DNA of 58,268 nucleotides, taken from NCBI GenBank assembly GCA_026419775.2, contig JAOPGA020001357.1:1-58268 (forward strand), in the 5' to 3' direction. Below, piece by piece: positions 31,966 to 42,860 of this stretch. Made by a program: the position numbers and the translations under genes. Every line of letters starts with the position of its first letter. The stretch's first letter is position 1. The notes under the pieces are model-generated. The model searched no databases. It was not told the DNA's origin and worked only from the letters and a program-made list of their open reading frames with translations. Source of the stretch: Acrasis kona (Eukaryota; Heterolobosea; Eutetramitea; Acrasida; Acrasidae).

Positions 31966-34439
31966 CTATTCGATCGGCTCAATCAGGAACGGGTGGTGCA
32001 GGGCTTCATCACAAGACATCCTCTTCTTTGGATTTACAATCAAACATTTTTGGATAAAATCGACAAAATTATCGTTTGGACAGTTGTTCATTCTTGCCTT
32101 TAAGGTGGTTTTCTTTGGAATCAGGAATGAAATGTCTCCTGTCTGTTTGTTTTTCTCAAACAATGCATATTGTTTTGTAAAGAATTTATGAGTAAACCTG
32201 CCCTTTGATAGCATTTCAAAATCAAACATGCCACAGATTCCAATGATCCTGGCAAGCATAGTTTGCATACTATTATTCACAAACAACACATTTCCAGTAT
32301 AAAGTTCGGCGAGAATACATCCCAACGACCAAATATCAACCTTCCCATCATAAGGTAAGCCTAAAACTACTTCAGGCGCACGATAAGTACGACTCTGCAC
32401 ATAAGAACTCAAATGATCGTGAGTAAAACAACTAGATCCAAAGTCAATAACCTTGACCAGGCATCTGCTGTATGATTTAATTAAAACATTTTCAGGTTTC
32501 AAATCACAATGAATCAAATGCAGAGAGTTAATGTACCTGAGGGCCTTCACGACTTGCATCGTAATACTTTGTAGCCTTGGTAATGTAAAATAAAGTTCGC
32601 TCTCGCTCGTTCTGTTGTATTGTGAAAAGTCATACAAGTTATCCCTCAGAAGCTCGAAAACCAAAAACAAATGTTCCTTAAAATAAAAGTACTCATACAA
32701 TTGAACAACATTGTGTTCGTCTGGATCTCCGTGACTATTAATATATCTTAGCAGCTTGATCTCGTCCAAACTCTGGTCGAAAAAGTCCTTGTTGTTTTTT
32801 ATAATCTTGACGCATACCAAGGCATCGGTTTGAAGATCCAAGCATTGAATGGCCCTACTAAATGCTGCCGATCCCAAGTACTCCATGATTTGGTATCTCC
32901 CAGCGATGATGCTTCCTACAGTTATCGGGAATTCGCTGTGTTCCTCGAAACCGGTTTTATTTTTTTGGTGGATGATGGGTAGATAGATGGTATCAAATTG
33001 TACTGGTTTTTCAACCTTCTCTGGTACGTCTGTGTCCGACGAACTATTATTATCCTCTGCAATTTCGATGAGATTTGCGAATCTGTTGATTAATTCGCTT
33101 CTCCTTCTAATCCGCCGTTTTATTTTTCTCTCCTCGTCCTTTTCTTCCCTCTCTTCACAAGAGGACGATTCATAATGTATGCCCTCCAGTGTATCATCTT
33201 CTGGATCTGAGTCTTCTCTCTCCTCATCTTTTTGTTGGTCAGGGTATTCTTCTTCGTCGCTCTGCTCGTCAAAAATGTCTAAAAACTTAACTATTTTAAT
33301 CTGCAACTTGGACTTACCATCCAGGCCGACAATGGCAGGAATTCTGATATAGCCCTTGTCTTTTTCAGCCCTATACTCATCATCCCTTGGAATTTTTTTT
33401 GAACGTGTAGTATGTGTGTTTTCATCCTGCATCCTTTTATTCTTGTCGTCAAATGCCTCAATCAAAACACTAATGTGTCCCTTCTCCTCTTTCAAGTGTA
33501 CTATGATACTGTCACTTAGAGACATGGCAAGAGATTGTAGTTGTTGCGATATAATATCGTGCTCCTCTTCATCATATTCATCGTCAGAACACCCATGTGC
33601 ACTCTCCAAAGGAGCAGAAAGTGACCGCTTTCGTTGCTGTTCATCAACTCTACATTAAATGTTATGTCAATCATAAATGAGTAAGCTCACGTGTTGGTTG
33701 CGCGAGTGTTTTTAAAGCTCTTTTTTACACTAACATCAATATTTGTTCTTCTTCTCTCCACCAAGTTATTTTCCTCGTCGCTATCACCATCATAATCCAC
33801 AAGGTTGTCCTTATTTGTAATTGCACCCTCCACAATGCTCTGCACTATATCGCTAACTTGCTGCTCGTCAGACAAAAAAGACCCGTCTAACTCAGAGGTC
33901 AAATATTCTCTAACATCTCGAGCCTCCTCCTCTGAGGAATCTTGCTGATCATAGTCGTACATGTTCCTGATCAGCATTTTGGAAATTTCTATTTGTTCGT
34001 CCTCGATCTCCTTATATTCATCTTCTTCTTCCTCCTCATCAGTGCGTGCATCGACTTCGTCTTCAGAGGAACTTGAATCTCTACTGTTCATAATGTGTGA
34101 TAAATTCAAGGATTCATGTTCCAATTCTTGTAGATAATTCTCGGACTCCTCATCTGGGCTGCTCACGTCGTAGTTTCTATCGCGGACTTCTGCTGTTTTG
34201 TTACGTACGTCCCTAAACAAAATAACAACTCACCATCAGCTTGAATGTTAGATACGCTGTCGCCTTCTTGAGGTGACTGTGGGGACTCTTCTCCATAAAA
34301 TCTTTCTTGCTGAGCTATTAATTTTAAACAGGTGGTTCCTAAATGTAAACTTACTCAGCTCCTCCAACAAAGCAAGCTCTGTTTTATACAGATTGTTCTC
34401 CCGAAGGAATTGAATAATTGCTGGTAAAATATGAGACAT
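31966..34439 (-). CDS. DYRK-family protein kinase with N-terminal LisH motif
   Basis: Exons 34439-34355, 34314-34234, 34192-33691 and 33649-31966, with introns of 40-41 nt; 783 aa. Residues 1-30 (ILPAIIQFLRENNLYKTELALLEEL) are a LisH dimerisation motif. A long acidic/Ser-rich region follows, full of CK2-like sites. The kinase domain occupies ~460-780: AGRYQIMEYLGSAAFSRAIQC, VCVKIIKN, HCDLKPENVLI (HCD replacing HRD, usual in DYRKs), VIDFGSSC, and YVQSRTYRAPEVVLGLPY with the Tyr-x-x-SR autophosphorylation context. Plant-type DYRKP kinases also carry N-terminal LisH-like segments. The glycine loop is irregular (GSAAFS). Function: Ser/Thr kinase, target unknown. Confidence 0.85.
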
Positions 34440-34554
34440 CTGCTCAGCTGGAATGAGAATCCCTAACTGGTTGATTATAAATTGCGGTATTTGATTACAA
34501 AACTGAAACTGAATATGGGTTTAAATCACAAAGGTCTATAAATAATTCATTCAG

Positions 34555-34831
34555 CATGTTGGATTTGGAGGTGACAGAGAGTCGGGACTAAAGTTGGCTG
34601 AGAACATTATAACCACTCATTGGTGGAGCACTGAGGCCAAAACAATGTCAAGAAATTTGAAACTTTATTATCGCAAGATATTCTCAAAGTAGTACATTTT
34701 TCATCCTTTCATACCAAGCCCAAAGAAAGAAAAGTGGCATTTCCGGTGTCACCTCTGATGTGGGAATTGCTTTGGAGAGTGCGTTAAAAAAATTTGGACT
34801 GCGACAGAGTTTATTGCTTCTTTTTGAATAA
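34555..34831 (+). CDS. 3' part of a short unidentified gene (5' end unresolved)
   Basis: Exons 34555-34688 and 34726-34831 with a standard 37-nt intron (GTAGTA..AAAG) give 79 aa: HVGFGGDRESGLKLAENI, THWWSTEAKTMSRNLKLYYRK, SGISGVTSDVGIALESALKK. The stop lies in GAATAAAG, like other 3' ends here, so it looks real. No in-phase upstream exon with a start codon was found before 34555; the sequence just upstream has stops in the needed frame. It may have a distant first exon, or be a decayed gene. Family not recognised. Confidence 0.45.
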
Positions 34832-35114
34832 AGATTTTAATCTTACACTCATGCATGTATGTAATCTCCTTTGGTATAGATTCCTTGTATTATTGCAATT
34901 TGCCTAATTCCTTCTCTACATCGTGACGGTATTCACAAACGCCATCTTGGTAAAGTTGCACGTGAATTGTCAAATCTAGTGCTGAAGGTCATCAACGGTC
35001 GCTTATCTTCTCTCTAGGCAAATAACATACTCGTGGAATTACTTTTGGAGGGCATACGAATTGTCCATTGCGATTAACGGTCTGGCGCAACGGAATCATG
35101 TTGCACAGCTATGT

Positions 35115-35381
35115 CTAGGTGTTTCTTTTGTTTGAGTTGTTGAAAGTGTTTGCCCTCTTGTGGTGATTATATTGCTCTGATAACTGTTCGCATCTCTTCA
35201 ACATTATATTATCATCAAATTCAATTTGCATCTTATCAAACGCATGGAGCATAATTTTATCCCTTTCCTCCATTGGATAATTCTTGTTCCCGTACATAAA
35301 TAGCCCAGATGTAGCGAATAACTCTCTCCAAGTCAGCTTTGGTGATACTGAGATCCCAGTTGATCTATCTAAGCGAGGCAT
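35115..35381 (-). CDS. Small hypothetical protein
   Basis: 88 aa, no introns evident. Starts MPRLDRSTGISVSP, then KLTWRELFATSGLFMYGNKN and a charged helical part (MEERDKIMLHAFDKMQIEFDDN). No signal peptide or domain recognised. Codon pattern and balanced composition favour coding, but the short length leaves doubt. Confidence 0.45.
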   Translation of the reverse strand: MPRLDRSTGISVSPKLTWRELFATSGLFMYGNKNYPMEERDKIMLHAFDKMQIEFDDNIMLKRCEQLSEQYNHHKRANTFNNSNKRNT

Positions 35382-35778
35382 CTTGTCTGAATGAAAGGGG
35401 TTACATACTGTCTTGGACTACCTCACCAGCGCTCATCGCTTTGCTGAATCAATTTGCGATTTATGCAACGTTAAGGTTTCGTTTAGATTCGCTTGTATGT
35501 GTTGGCTTGTTCTTGGCGTAGATTTTCAAATCAACGAGTGGGAAGGGTCTTTAGTGTTTGATACACAGTCTTGCATAAATGGGTATGCGAGGACAATTTA
35601 TGTTATGAAAATATGTAATAGCAGCTCTCAGTGCATCAACGCTGGTGCTAAGCCAACATTCCTCTTCTATTTTTTTTGAATATTGTAAGGTGTTAATTTC
35701 ATTGGTTAACTATTTTCCTTGAAGTGAAAACAAAATTGAGTGAATTTTGTGAAAATAACCAGCCACAACACGTAAACA
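35382..35778. other. Intergenic region upstream of eL21
   Basis: About 400 bp. Some short frames are open on both strands, but none has convincing coding character. It should carry the eL21 promoter. Confidence 0.35.
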
Positions 35779-36351
35779 ATGCCCCACTCATTCGGTTATC
35801 GCGCAAGGACTAGATACCTATTCTCACGTCCCTTCCGTCAACATGGTCAATTGAACATGACCAACTACTTGAGAACTTTCAAGCTTGGTGATTTGGTAAC
35901 AATCAAAGTTAATGGTGCCATCGTCAAGGGTATGCCATTCAAGTTCTACCACGGCAGAACTGGAAGAGTATGGAACATTACTCCACGCGCTGTTGGTGTC
36001 GTCTTGAACAAGAGAGTATGTGCTTTATGTTGAAAATAGTATATAACCAAAATAATAGGTCAAGGGAAAGATCCTACGCAAGAGAATTCACGTTCGCATC
36101 GAGCACGTTGTTAAATCAAAATGCCGTGACGATTTCCTTGTAAGAGTCAAGAAGAACCAAGAGATCGCAGCTGCCAACAAGAGAGATGGAAGTGAGTTAT
36201 TTTATTTTCACATTGTCTAAACATTATTACAGCCAACACTCCTTTAATCAAACGTCAAATCGAAGGACCACGTCCAGGATACACTCTATCATCAAAGAAG
36301 TTCGACAAAGTTATCGATATCGCACCTGCTCCATATGTCGAAGTTGCCTAA
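35779..36351 (+). CDS. RPL21: 60S ribosomal protein eL21
   Basis: Exons 35779-36015, 36059-36191 and 36233-36351 with introns of 43 and 41 nt; 162 aa. Starts [20 protein letters not shown], typical of eL21, with [21 protein letters not shown] and [13 protein letters not shown] (the ribosomal SH3-like core), [16 protein letters not shown] and a C-terminal RPGYTL segment. Component of the large cytosolic ribosomal subunit near the 5S/central protuberance. Length is normal (~160 aa). Confidence 0.97.
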
Positions 36352-36645
36352 ATTAATTAAAATCTTTTTCTTCATGTTACGATTTTTTAATATTTTATGC
36401 TTCCAAACTGTTTATTATATTACATATGTACGTAGCAAGCATTCATAACTTTTGAAATGCATTATTGTTGAACATAAAGGTGTCGGCGCATTCAGAAGTA
36501 TGAACGAGAAATACCATCTGGCTTAAATTGCTGATGTTTTTTGAAGCCTGCCGTTGCATACGGAGAAGAAAAGAGGGTTGTACTTTCCAGACCTATTATA
36601 TTGAAGTTGACTAATCAATATTTGAACTGTGAAAATTGATTTAAA

Positions 36646-38253
36646 ATGTCGATGGGGTTGAGAACTGGTACTACTATATCCCAGTGTATCAAAAGGAACA
36701 TACTACTCACACAAAGAAGATGTATTTCCACTCAAGACCAGTACAAACCTGTTTCCACATTTATACCAGAACCACCACAACAAATGTCATCTGATGAAGA
36801 GAATTTTGAACCTGATGACCGCACATACAGACTAGTAAACTCAATTTTCCAAAAGCACGGTTCCAATAAGCCAGGAACAATATCCTTCCTGCCAAGAGAC
36901 TCGGATGTTGTCTGCACAGTGACAGATGAACACCAGCAAACCCCCTACTTCAAGCTCGACCACTATAGGTATACCGCTCTTCGAAGGGCATTTGTTGATG
37001 CTGGATTTAAGCGCATTTTTGACAGCAGAGATCCTGAAATCCAAAGCATGTACGAAAACTCTTGGAATGTTTATTGGGGCAGACACTTGTCGCCAGAAAA
37101 ATACGAACCCATACACGCACTTCAAAAGGTGAATCACTGGCCCGGTAGTTCTCAACTCGGTAGAAAAGATCTTTTAACAGTTCGCCTTAAACGCCTCGAA
37201 GAGTTCATGGGAGGAAGCGTGGTTGACTTTTACCCAAAAACTTACTTACTACCATATGACAGAGCACTGTTCGACAGAGACGTTGCCAAAAAAAGCAAAG
37301 ATTCATTATACATTATGAAACCCTTTGCCGGTTCGTGCGGTAGAGGCATTCAAGTGATGCGCTCTGGTGATCCCATACCTTCCATACCATACGCCATTCA
37401 AGAATACATTTGTAACCCCTACTTAATAAACGGGCACAAGTTCGATTTAAGGTTATATGTAGCCTGCACAGGAATAGATCCTCTTCGCTTTTATTTACAT
37501 GAGGACGGCTTGGCAAGATTTGCCACACAACCCTACGACGAAAATGAAATCAACGATCGATTTTCACACTTGACCAATTATTCGCTAAATAGACATTCCG
37601 ATGACTTTGTCAACAATGAAGATCCCGACGATGAAGCAACCGGTCACAAGTGGAGTTTGATTGCTTTGAAGAGACACATTATGCAGGAGGTTGGAATTGT
37701 TAGGTACGAAAAACTCATGGACGACATTCGCGACCTAATCGTCAAGACCATGATTAGCGTGGAGGAGAGAATCAACTACAAGACAAAAACCGTTTTGGAC
37801 AAACGAATCGATTCGTGTTTTGAATTGTATGGATTCGACGTCATGATCGACGCTGATTTAAAGCCTTGGTTGATCGAAGTCAACATTATGCCCTCCTTGT
37901 CCTGTTCGTCGCCACTCGATCGAAAGATTAAATTCAAAGTACTCAGCGAACTATTCCACATTGTTGGCGTGGTGCCGTACGATCGCACCCTGGACGTCAA
38001 TCCCCAGTGCGAAAGACTGTTAAAATATGATGCCGACAGAATGGACGAAGAGAGATATGCTCTACAACAAGCAGAGGACGAGCTCAGCAGGTGCGTCGAT
38101 TTCGAAAGAATCTATCCTCCCATCAGCGGCGACAGAAATCGCTATCAACACTTGTTCGAAGAAGTGGTGTGGAAGAATGACTCGCTGTGTCGATTCGAAC
38201 AATCAAAAGAAAACGCAGTGGACTTGGATTCGCTGCACGCATCTCTTGTATAA
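36646..38253 (+). CDS. Tubulin tyrosine ligase-like protein (probable polyglutamylase)
   Basis: Single exon, 535 aa. TTL-family ATP-grasp motifs: WPGSSQLGRKDLL, YIMKPFAGSCGRGIQV (ATP-binding), IPYAIQEYICNPYLINGHKFDLRLYV, FSHLTNYSLNR, and ELYGFDVMIDADLKPWLIEVN with Mg-binding residues. The combination KFDLRLYV..T and LTNYS is found in TTLL glutamylases (TTLL4/5-like) rather than TTL itself. It adds glutamate side chains to tubulin tails, regulating ciliary and cytoplasmic microtubules. An N-terminal ~45-residue Arg/Thr-rich leader could be disordered or targeting. The stop is embedded in TATAAAATAAAA. Confidence 0.9.
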   Translation: MSMGLRTGTTISQCIKRNILLTQRRCISTQDQYKPVSTFIPEPPQQMSSDEENFEPDDRTYRLVNSIFQKHGSNKPGTISFLPRDSDVVCTVTDEHQQTPYFKLDHYRYTALRRAFVDAGFKRIFDSRDPEIQSMYENSWNVYWGRHLSPEKYEPIHALQKVNHWPGSSQLGRKDLLTVRLKRLEEFMGGSVVDFYPKTYLLPYDRALFDRDVAKKSKDSLYIMKPFAGSCGRGIQVMRSGDPIPSIPYAIQEYICNPYLINGHKFDLRLYVACTGIDPLRFYLHEDGLARFATQPYDENEINDRFSHLTNYSLNRHSDDFVNNEDPDDEATGHKWSLIALKRHIMQEVGIVRYEKLMDDIRDLIVKTMISVEERINYKTKTVLDKRIDSCFELYGFDVMIDADLKPWLIEVNIMPSLSCSSPLDRKIKFKVLSELFHIVGVVPYDRTLDVNPQCERLLKYDADRMDEERYALQQAEDELSRCVDFERIYPPISGDRNRYQHLFEEVVWKNDSLCRFEQSKENAVDLDSLHASLV

Positions 38254-38304
38254 AATAAAATTTTTTATTATCTTTTAACAACAATATCATTACACACAAT
38301 CTTG

Positions 38305-40869
38305 TTATACGGATATCTTTTTCAACTGCTTCCTAGTGAACAGACCGCATCTCTTCGTGTCCTTCTCTTCACTGTTGCACGCTTGATCCACAAGACTCTT
38401 GATAAAGTCTTGATTTAATAATCTACCAATCCTCGCTCCATACACGTTTGCCAAATCGCCAATCACAATCACCGCATTCTTGAACACTGGCTCGCAAACA
38501 TTACTGTCCTGAGCAATCATTCGAATCAATCCCACCAATTGATCCACGCACGGATCGAATGCCTTTTGGTTTTGCTTCTTGAATCCCTGCAAGATGCCGA
38601 TATAAGCATCCAATATATTCTCCCTCAACAAGTCGACGTAATCAATCATTTCTTCGGTGCGGTTCTGATCGTTCACGTGCGCTTCTCCTGCTTGTCTCAA
38701 TATTTGACCCACGGGAGTGATGTACTTTTCAAAATCGCCCTGAATGGCCAGCGCAATGTCCCCGAACAAGCTGATGATTCTGGATTTGATGTTCTTGTCG
38801 ACGTGTGCGGCTTGAATGTTGGTGAACAATATGGTCATAATGTCGTCGCTGCTCTCCTTGATCTTGTCGCCCAACGCCGTGCACAAATCGCTCAGCACGT
38901 TGATGCTCACGTTGCACACGCTCTTTTCTTGTTGATTGCTCAATCCGCTGAACAAGAAGGGCTTGAAGTGATCCATATATCTCGCAAAATCAAAGCTCAG
39001 GGCGCCTGCCAAACTACCCACGCACAATAACGTTTCTTCGTGGACGCTGCTGTTGCTCTTCTTTTGGAACACGCTCAGGTACAGCGTCATCATTCTGTCG
39101 GCGTGCTTCCTGACGCGATCGCTCAATTTGATGGTCAAGTTTTGTAGCACGGCGCACAAGAGTCCCTGAATGTTGCTTACTTCTTGTTCGTCCTCTCTCA
39201 TGGTCAACGTCCTCTCCAGGCGAGATAACAGCTCCGATACCACCTGTTGATCCAAGAATTCGTACAGGTCGCGAGTGGCGCTGTTGATCAACGCGCTCAA
39301 TGCTTCGTAGGCGTTGATCCTCAAATTGTTCTCCGATACGTCTCCGCGGTCGGTCACGAAGAAGAGCGCTTGCACCAATTTGCCAAAATCTGCGCTCAGC
39401 GCGTACGTTTGTTGATCTTCGCTCTGTTGATCTTCGAATGCTTCCGCAATGTTGTGGAGGGTCCAACAGGCCTTGGCGCTGATGCGCGGTTCGTCCCTCA
39501 TTCCTATGCCGATGGCATTCAGGACAATGTTGAGGTGCTCTCCGTTGATGATTGGATCGGGATGGAACTTGGCAATGGTTCCGAGGGTAAAGATGGTGGT
39601 GTCCTTGACCGTCTCGTTCGCATCCTTCATTTGATTGATCAGCAAGGGTATCGATCCCTTAATGTATTGCGACATTTTCGAGGTGGAAGTTCCTTCCTGA
39701 ATGGCACAGAAGCACAACGTTGCCGCTTCTCTCAACCTCCAATCTGCGCTCTTGATGTTGTTCTCGATGAACGGCATCACTTCAAAGATGATCTTGTCCC
39801 TCGCCACGGTGCTCACCAACGACAAGCAAGTGGCTGCGCTGTTGCTCACGGTCATTTCGTCTCCGTCGCAATCCTCCCTCTGACGAGTCAACAACTTTAC
39901 GATCAACGCGCACAACGGCTTGAGCGCTGATTCGACCAGGTGAAGATGAACCAGATCCGTCTTCTCTCCATCCTCTAACATTTCTATACTGTCTTGAATG
40001 TCGGCTTCGTCCTCTGCCAAAGTGGACCAAAACTCTATCGCTTGTAATGCAACCTCCTCCACGTCATTCTCTGCTGCGCTCAGCGTGATTTGATACAGGA
40101 CCACCATGTATGGCGTCAACGTGGCATAGTAGAGGTGAGCAACCTCCACGATGCATTCGAAAGCGGTCTTCCTGACCACCACATTTTGACTCTGCGTGGC
40201 GTCGCAAATGATCCTCATGATTTGATCGCGTTCTTGATTTTGATTGAAATTGGCCCTAACAAACTCCAAAGCATTCAACAAGGCTTGAATCGCAACCTCC
40301 TTGGTCCTCTCTGGTTGTTGTTGTGCGAGGCCCAATGCGACGGCGTTCAAAATCAAATCGGATTGTTGACTCAAAAGCAGAGATTTCGTCTCCTCGCAAA
40401 TGTATCCCAATGTGGACAACGAAGCCTCCACTCCGTACGGCGATACGTTCTGTTGGACGTTATGGAGCAAGGTGGTGACTACTTCTGGCCATTGATTGTT
40501 TGGGAGATCGATGCCTGCAATTTGGGCCAGGACTTGAGCAGCTGTCTGACGGATCTCAACAGCAGGTGAATGGAGAGTGGATAAAATTATTGCTCTTATT
40601 TGTTGTTTGATCTCTTCTGGAAGGTTGATCCATTGAAGAGCTACGTGTTGTCTGTTACTGAGGTCTTTGGTCGAAAATGCATTCTTAAGTAAGATACCGG
40701 CGGTTTGTCTTGATAAAGATGGTTTAGTTTCATTCGCAAGTTCATTCGCCAGAGCGACTAAGAATGTCTGGAATTCAGTTTGTTGTGCTTGAGTTAAAAC
40801 GGCATGAGCTCTATCACGCTCTCCCTTATCATTACCGTTTGCTGCTAAGAGTATTTGTGTAATATCCAT
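38305..40869 (-). CDS. KPNB1: Importin subunit beta-1 (karyopherin beta)
   Basis: Single exon, 854 aa, full-length for importin-beta (~860-876). HEAT repeats run throughout. The N-terminus (MDITQILLAANGNDKGERDRA) matches HEAT 1, with the family motif SLSRQTAGILLKNAFSTKD and QWINLPEEIKQQIRAIILSTL. An acidic loop in the middle (DCDGDEMTV, after HEAT 8) corresponds to the site that senses RanGTP. C-terminal repeats NDQNRTEEMIDYVDLLRENILDAY fit importin alpha IBB binding. It imports cargo into the nucleus, directly or with importin alpha. GC content is locally higher than in its neighbours, consistent with high expression. Confidence 0.95.
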   Translation of the reverse strand: MDITQILLAANGNDKGERDRAHAVLTQAQQTEFQTFLVALANELANETKPSLSRQTAGILLKNAFSTKDLSNRQHVALQWINLPEEIKQQIRAIILSTLHSPAVEIRQTAAQVLAQIAGIDLPNNQWPEVVTTLLHNVQQNVSPYGVEASLSTLGYICEETKSLLLSQQSDLILNAVALGLAQQQPERTKEVAIQALLNALEFVRANFNQNQERDQIMRIICDATQSQNVVVRKTAFECIVEVAHLYYATLTPYMVVLYQITLSAAENDVEEVALQAIEFWSTLAEDEADIQDSIEMLEDGEKTDLVHLHLVESALKPLCALIVKLLTRQREDCDGDEMTVSNSAATCLSLVSTVARDKIIFEVMPFIENNIKSADWRLREAATLCFCAIQEGTSTSKMSQYIKGSIPLLINQMKDANETVKDTTIFTLGTIAKFHPDPIINGEHLNIVLNAIGIGMRDEPRISAKACWTLHNIAEAFEDQQSEDQQTYALSADFGKLVQALFFVTDRGDVSENNLRINAYEALSALINSATRDLYEFLDQQVVSELLSRLERTLTMREDEQEVSNIQGLLCAVLQNLTIKLSDRVRKHADRMMTLYLSVFQKKSNSSVHEETLLCVGSLAGALSFDFARYMDHFKPFLFSGLSNQQEKSVCNVSINVLSDLCTALGDKIKESSDDIMTILFTNIQAAHVDKNIKSRIISLFGDIALAIQGDFEKYITPVGQILRQAGEAHVNDQNRTEEMIDYVDLLRENILDAYIGILQGFKKQNQKAFDPCVDQLVGLIRMIAQDSNVCEPVFKNAVIVIGDLANVYGARIGRLLNQDFIKSLVDQACNSEEKDTKRCGLFTRKQLKKISV

Positions 40870-41192
40870 TTTGTGTTACGGTTCAAACTTTCTCCACAAT
40901 AGAATATGGATGTGAAGTCCTTGTTCAATGTTTTTTTTGGTTGTTAAAAGAATTGCGCCAAACAAACGATTGGTGTATTTATTTACAAAAGTCTAACTGT
41001 CATTCAAGAAACAATGTGAATAAAGATCATCTTGTACAACAGTGAGAGAAACAATCATATGGTTGGTATATGATCTTCATTTTAAGTTGTACAAGTCCAA
41101 GACGTGAAGCACGTGTCAAACGGTTTACAAAATGCTGTCACAGTGAGGTTAACTAGTATTTCAAGATTAACAAATGTTATTATTCATACAGC
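40870..41192. other. Intergenic, importin-beta promoter side
   Basis: 323 bp between the importin-beta start and the ADAT2 stop; both genes are on the minus strand. No feature recognised beyond AT-rich sequence. Confidence 0.4.
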
Positions 41193-41811
41193 TTATGTTT
41201 TATTAAGACGTTCTGCTCGTTTGGCCCTCTTCTTCTCTTTTTTCAATGGTTGTGGTGCTAATGGGTTCTCTTGAACATAAAAATGCCTTAGAATGTCGAT
41301 AGCTTCCTTCTCCAGAGTACCTTTCATACATTTATACGGCCTATATTCAGTGACGTTGCAATCATGTAAAGGAAGTACTGAACCACACCCTCCAAACCTA
41401 TCATTCATGCATCCACAAAACACTGATTCTATCTGTAGCAGGCGAAGAGCGCTTGCACACATAATACAGGGTTCTACAGTAACATATAATTGACACTCTC
41501 TAAAGATGGATGGAGGATGGCCACTTTGTAGTACCTGATCAAAGGCTTCAAATTCTGCATGTCTAGTACCCTTTATATAAGTCAGAATAAAATAACAATT
41601 CTCCTACATCACGAGTTCTAACAGTTGCATTACATCCTCTTCCGATAATTGTATCATTGTGTACAAGTACGCAACCAACAGGGACTTCCCCGAGGCTGAG
41701 AGCTTCTTTTGCCATGTTCATAGCTTCGTTCATGAACTGTATTTGCCTGTCAGTGGGTTCATTTTGTTCGTTCATGTTAACCTTTACAAAACTTGTGAGC
41801 ATGTCCTTCAA
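41193..41811 (-). CDS. ADAT2: tRNA adenosine deaminase catalytic subunit (ADAT2/Tad2)
   Basis: Exons 41811-41608 and 41570-41193 with a 37-nt intron (GTAGGA..AAAG); 193 aa. Deaminase zinc site: TRHAEFEA (H72 ligand, E74 proton shuttle) and VEPCIMC (C103, C106). The N-terminal MNMAKEALSLGEVPVGCVLV is the family substrate-cleft motif. With ADAT3 it converts A34 to inosine in tRNA anticodons. The C-terminus is basic (KKEKKRAKRAERLNKT), which can bind tRNA. ATG 41811 is used; a later ATG (MNEQNEP) is possible. Confidence 0.92.
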
Positions 41812-42236
41812 GATGTGAGGAGCCAGCGGTACACAACGTGTGATGACAATGGGCCATCATTGGAATATCGGTGATGTTGTACAAAATATAAAAGCAGAAT
41901 TGCAACACTATTGGATAAAAGACAATAAGAACATAGAATTAATAGTGGGAACACAATGTACAGAGACTCAATAAAAAAGTTACTTGATTGGCTGTCGGCA
42001 ATTTCGATCTACTTTTAATATTTTGAATAAACCCTCGTCTCATGCATATCATACTACTTGGAAGGATATCGTTTGTAGCAAAAAGAGGGAGAGTTAAGAA
42101 GTGAAGAAACCTGTGGTTCGGCAGGCTCAAAGTAATAATCATAAAAACAAACTCCGGTTTTTTACATAATTTGTTGTCATTGTTTATTATTGATAAATTT
42201 ACACAAAATACACACTCCGGTGCAAAAGTCACATTA
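41812..42236. other. Intergenic region
   Basis: 425 bp between the akirin-like stop and the ADAT2 start. One minus-strand frame stays open here (41939-42259) but its composition is not protein-like. No other feature seen. Confidence 0.4.
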
Positions 42237-42860
42237 TTAAGAAGTGTAACTAAAATCACTAGACTTGAATTGTCTTGATATACAGTCTTGACTAAACTTG
42301 GAAAACTGGTTAAACTGTTCTGATAACAACTCCGAAAGAATCTTATTGTACTCTTCTTTAATTTGTCTCTCTCTAACTTCTAAAATGTATTTAACCTCCT
42401 CCTCGCTGAATGAAGCTTGCTTAGGATTTGTGCTAACGGCGGCCTCCTTCTTTTGTTGTGATCGTCTCTGCTTTTTGTAAGAAGACACAAAGTCACTTGC
42501 AGCGTCTATTCCGACGTCTGAAGGTTGGGGGAAGTGGCTGTATTTGTTTGAAATTGTCAAAGTACTTTGAAGTAGAGAGCGAGGGTTGCTGTCCGTCTGC
42601 TCATTATGATGTTGCTGGAGCAATTGATGTACGTTATGTTCTCTCCTCCTCTTGAATGGTCGTTCAAGAAGGTCTCTGTATGGTTGGTTTGCAAGCATTG
42701 TTGGCTCCTGTTGCTGCTGTAAAATTTGTTGCTGCTGCTGTTGGTTAAATACGAATTTAACATTGGAGCACGTTGTTGGTGAACCGTTAATCATATCTTC
42801 GTCGTTCATGTCATCTCTCAAGAAGGTGTCGTAAGATCTCTTGAGGGCTGCGGTAGTCAT
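42237..42860 (-). CDS. Akirin-like nuclear protein
   Basis: Single exon, 207 aa. The N-terminus (TTAALKRSYDTFL) is followed by a Gln-rich stretch and a basic cluster PFKRRREHN (nuclear localisation). The C-terminal ~55 residues fit akirin: EEVKYILEVRERQIKEEYNKILSELL, EQFNQFSKFSQDCI and a terminal F-S-Y-T-S. Akirins are small nuclear coregulators linking transcription factors to chromatin remodellers, and adaptors for nuclear import of proteasomes. The poly-Gln runs come from CAG/CAA repeats. Identity rests on the C-terminal helix and tail. Confidence 0.65.
   Translation of the reverse strand: MTTAALKRSYDTFLRDDMNDEDMINGSPTTCSNVKFVFNQQQQQQILQQQQEPTMLANQPYRDLLERPFKRRREHNVHQLLQQHHNEQTDSNPRSLLQSTLTISNKYSHFPQPSDVGIDAASDFVSSYKKQRRSQQKKEAAVSTNPKQASFSEEEVKYILEVRERQIKEEYNKILSELLSEQFNQFSKFSQDCISRQFKSSDFSYTS
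42706..42745 (-). repeat. CAG/CAA (poly-Gln) microsatellite in the akirin-like gene
   Basis: Two interrupted runs encode Gln tracts (6 Gln then 4 Gln) with an ILQ break. The CAG/CAA mix limits slippage. Likely length-variable between strains. Confidence 0.7.

Noticed and set aside
38539-39930. Several plus-strand open frames (up to 227 codons) opposite importin-beta
   Set aside because: Shadow frames of a strongly coding, higher-GC gene; composition is not protein-like and no starts or introns fit.
41939-42259. 106-codon minus-strand frame downstream of the akirin-like gene
   Set aside because: Overlaps the akirin-like C-terminus in another frame, and its composition (Leu/Phe/Asn rich, no domain) fits AT-rich noncoding sequence.
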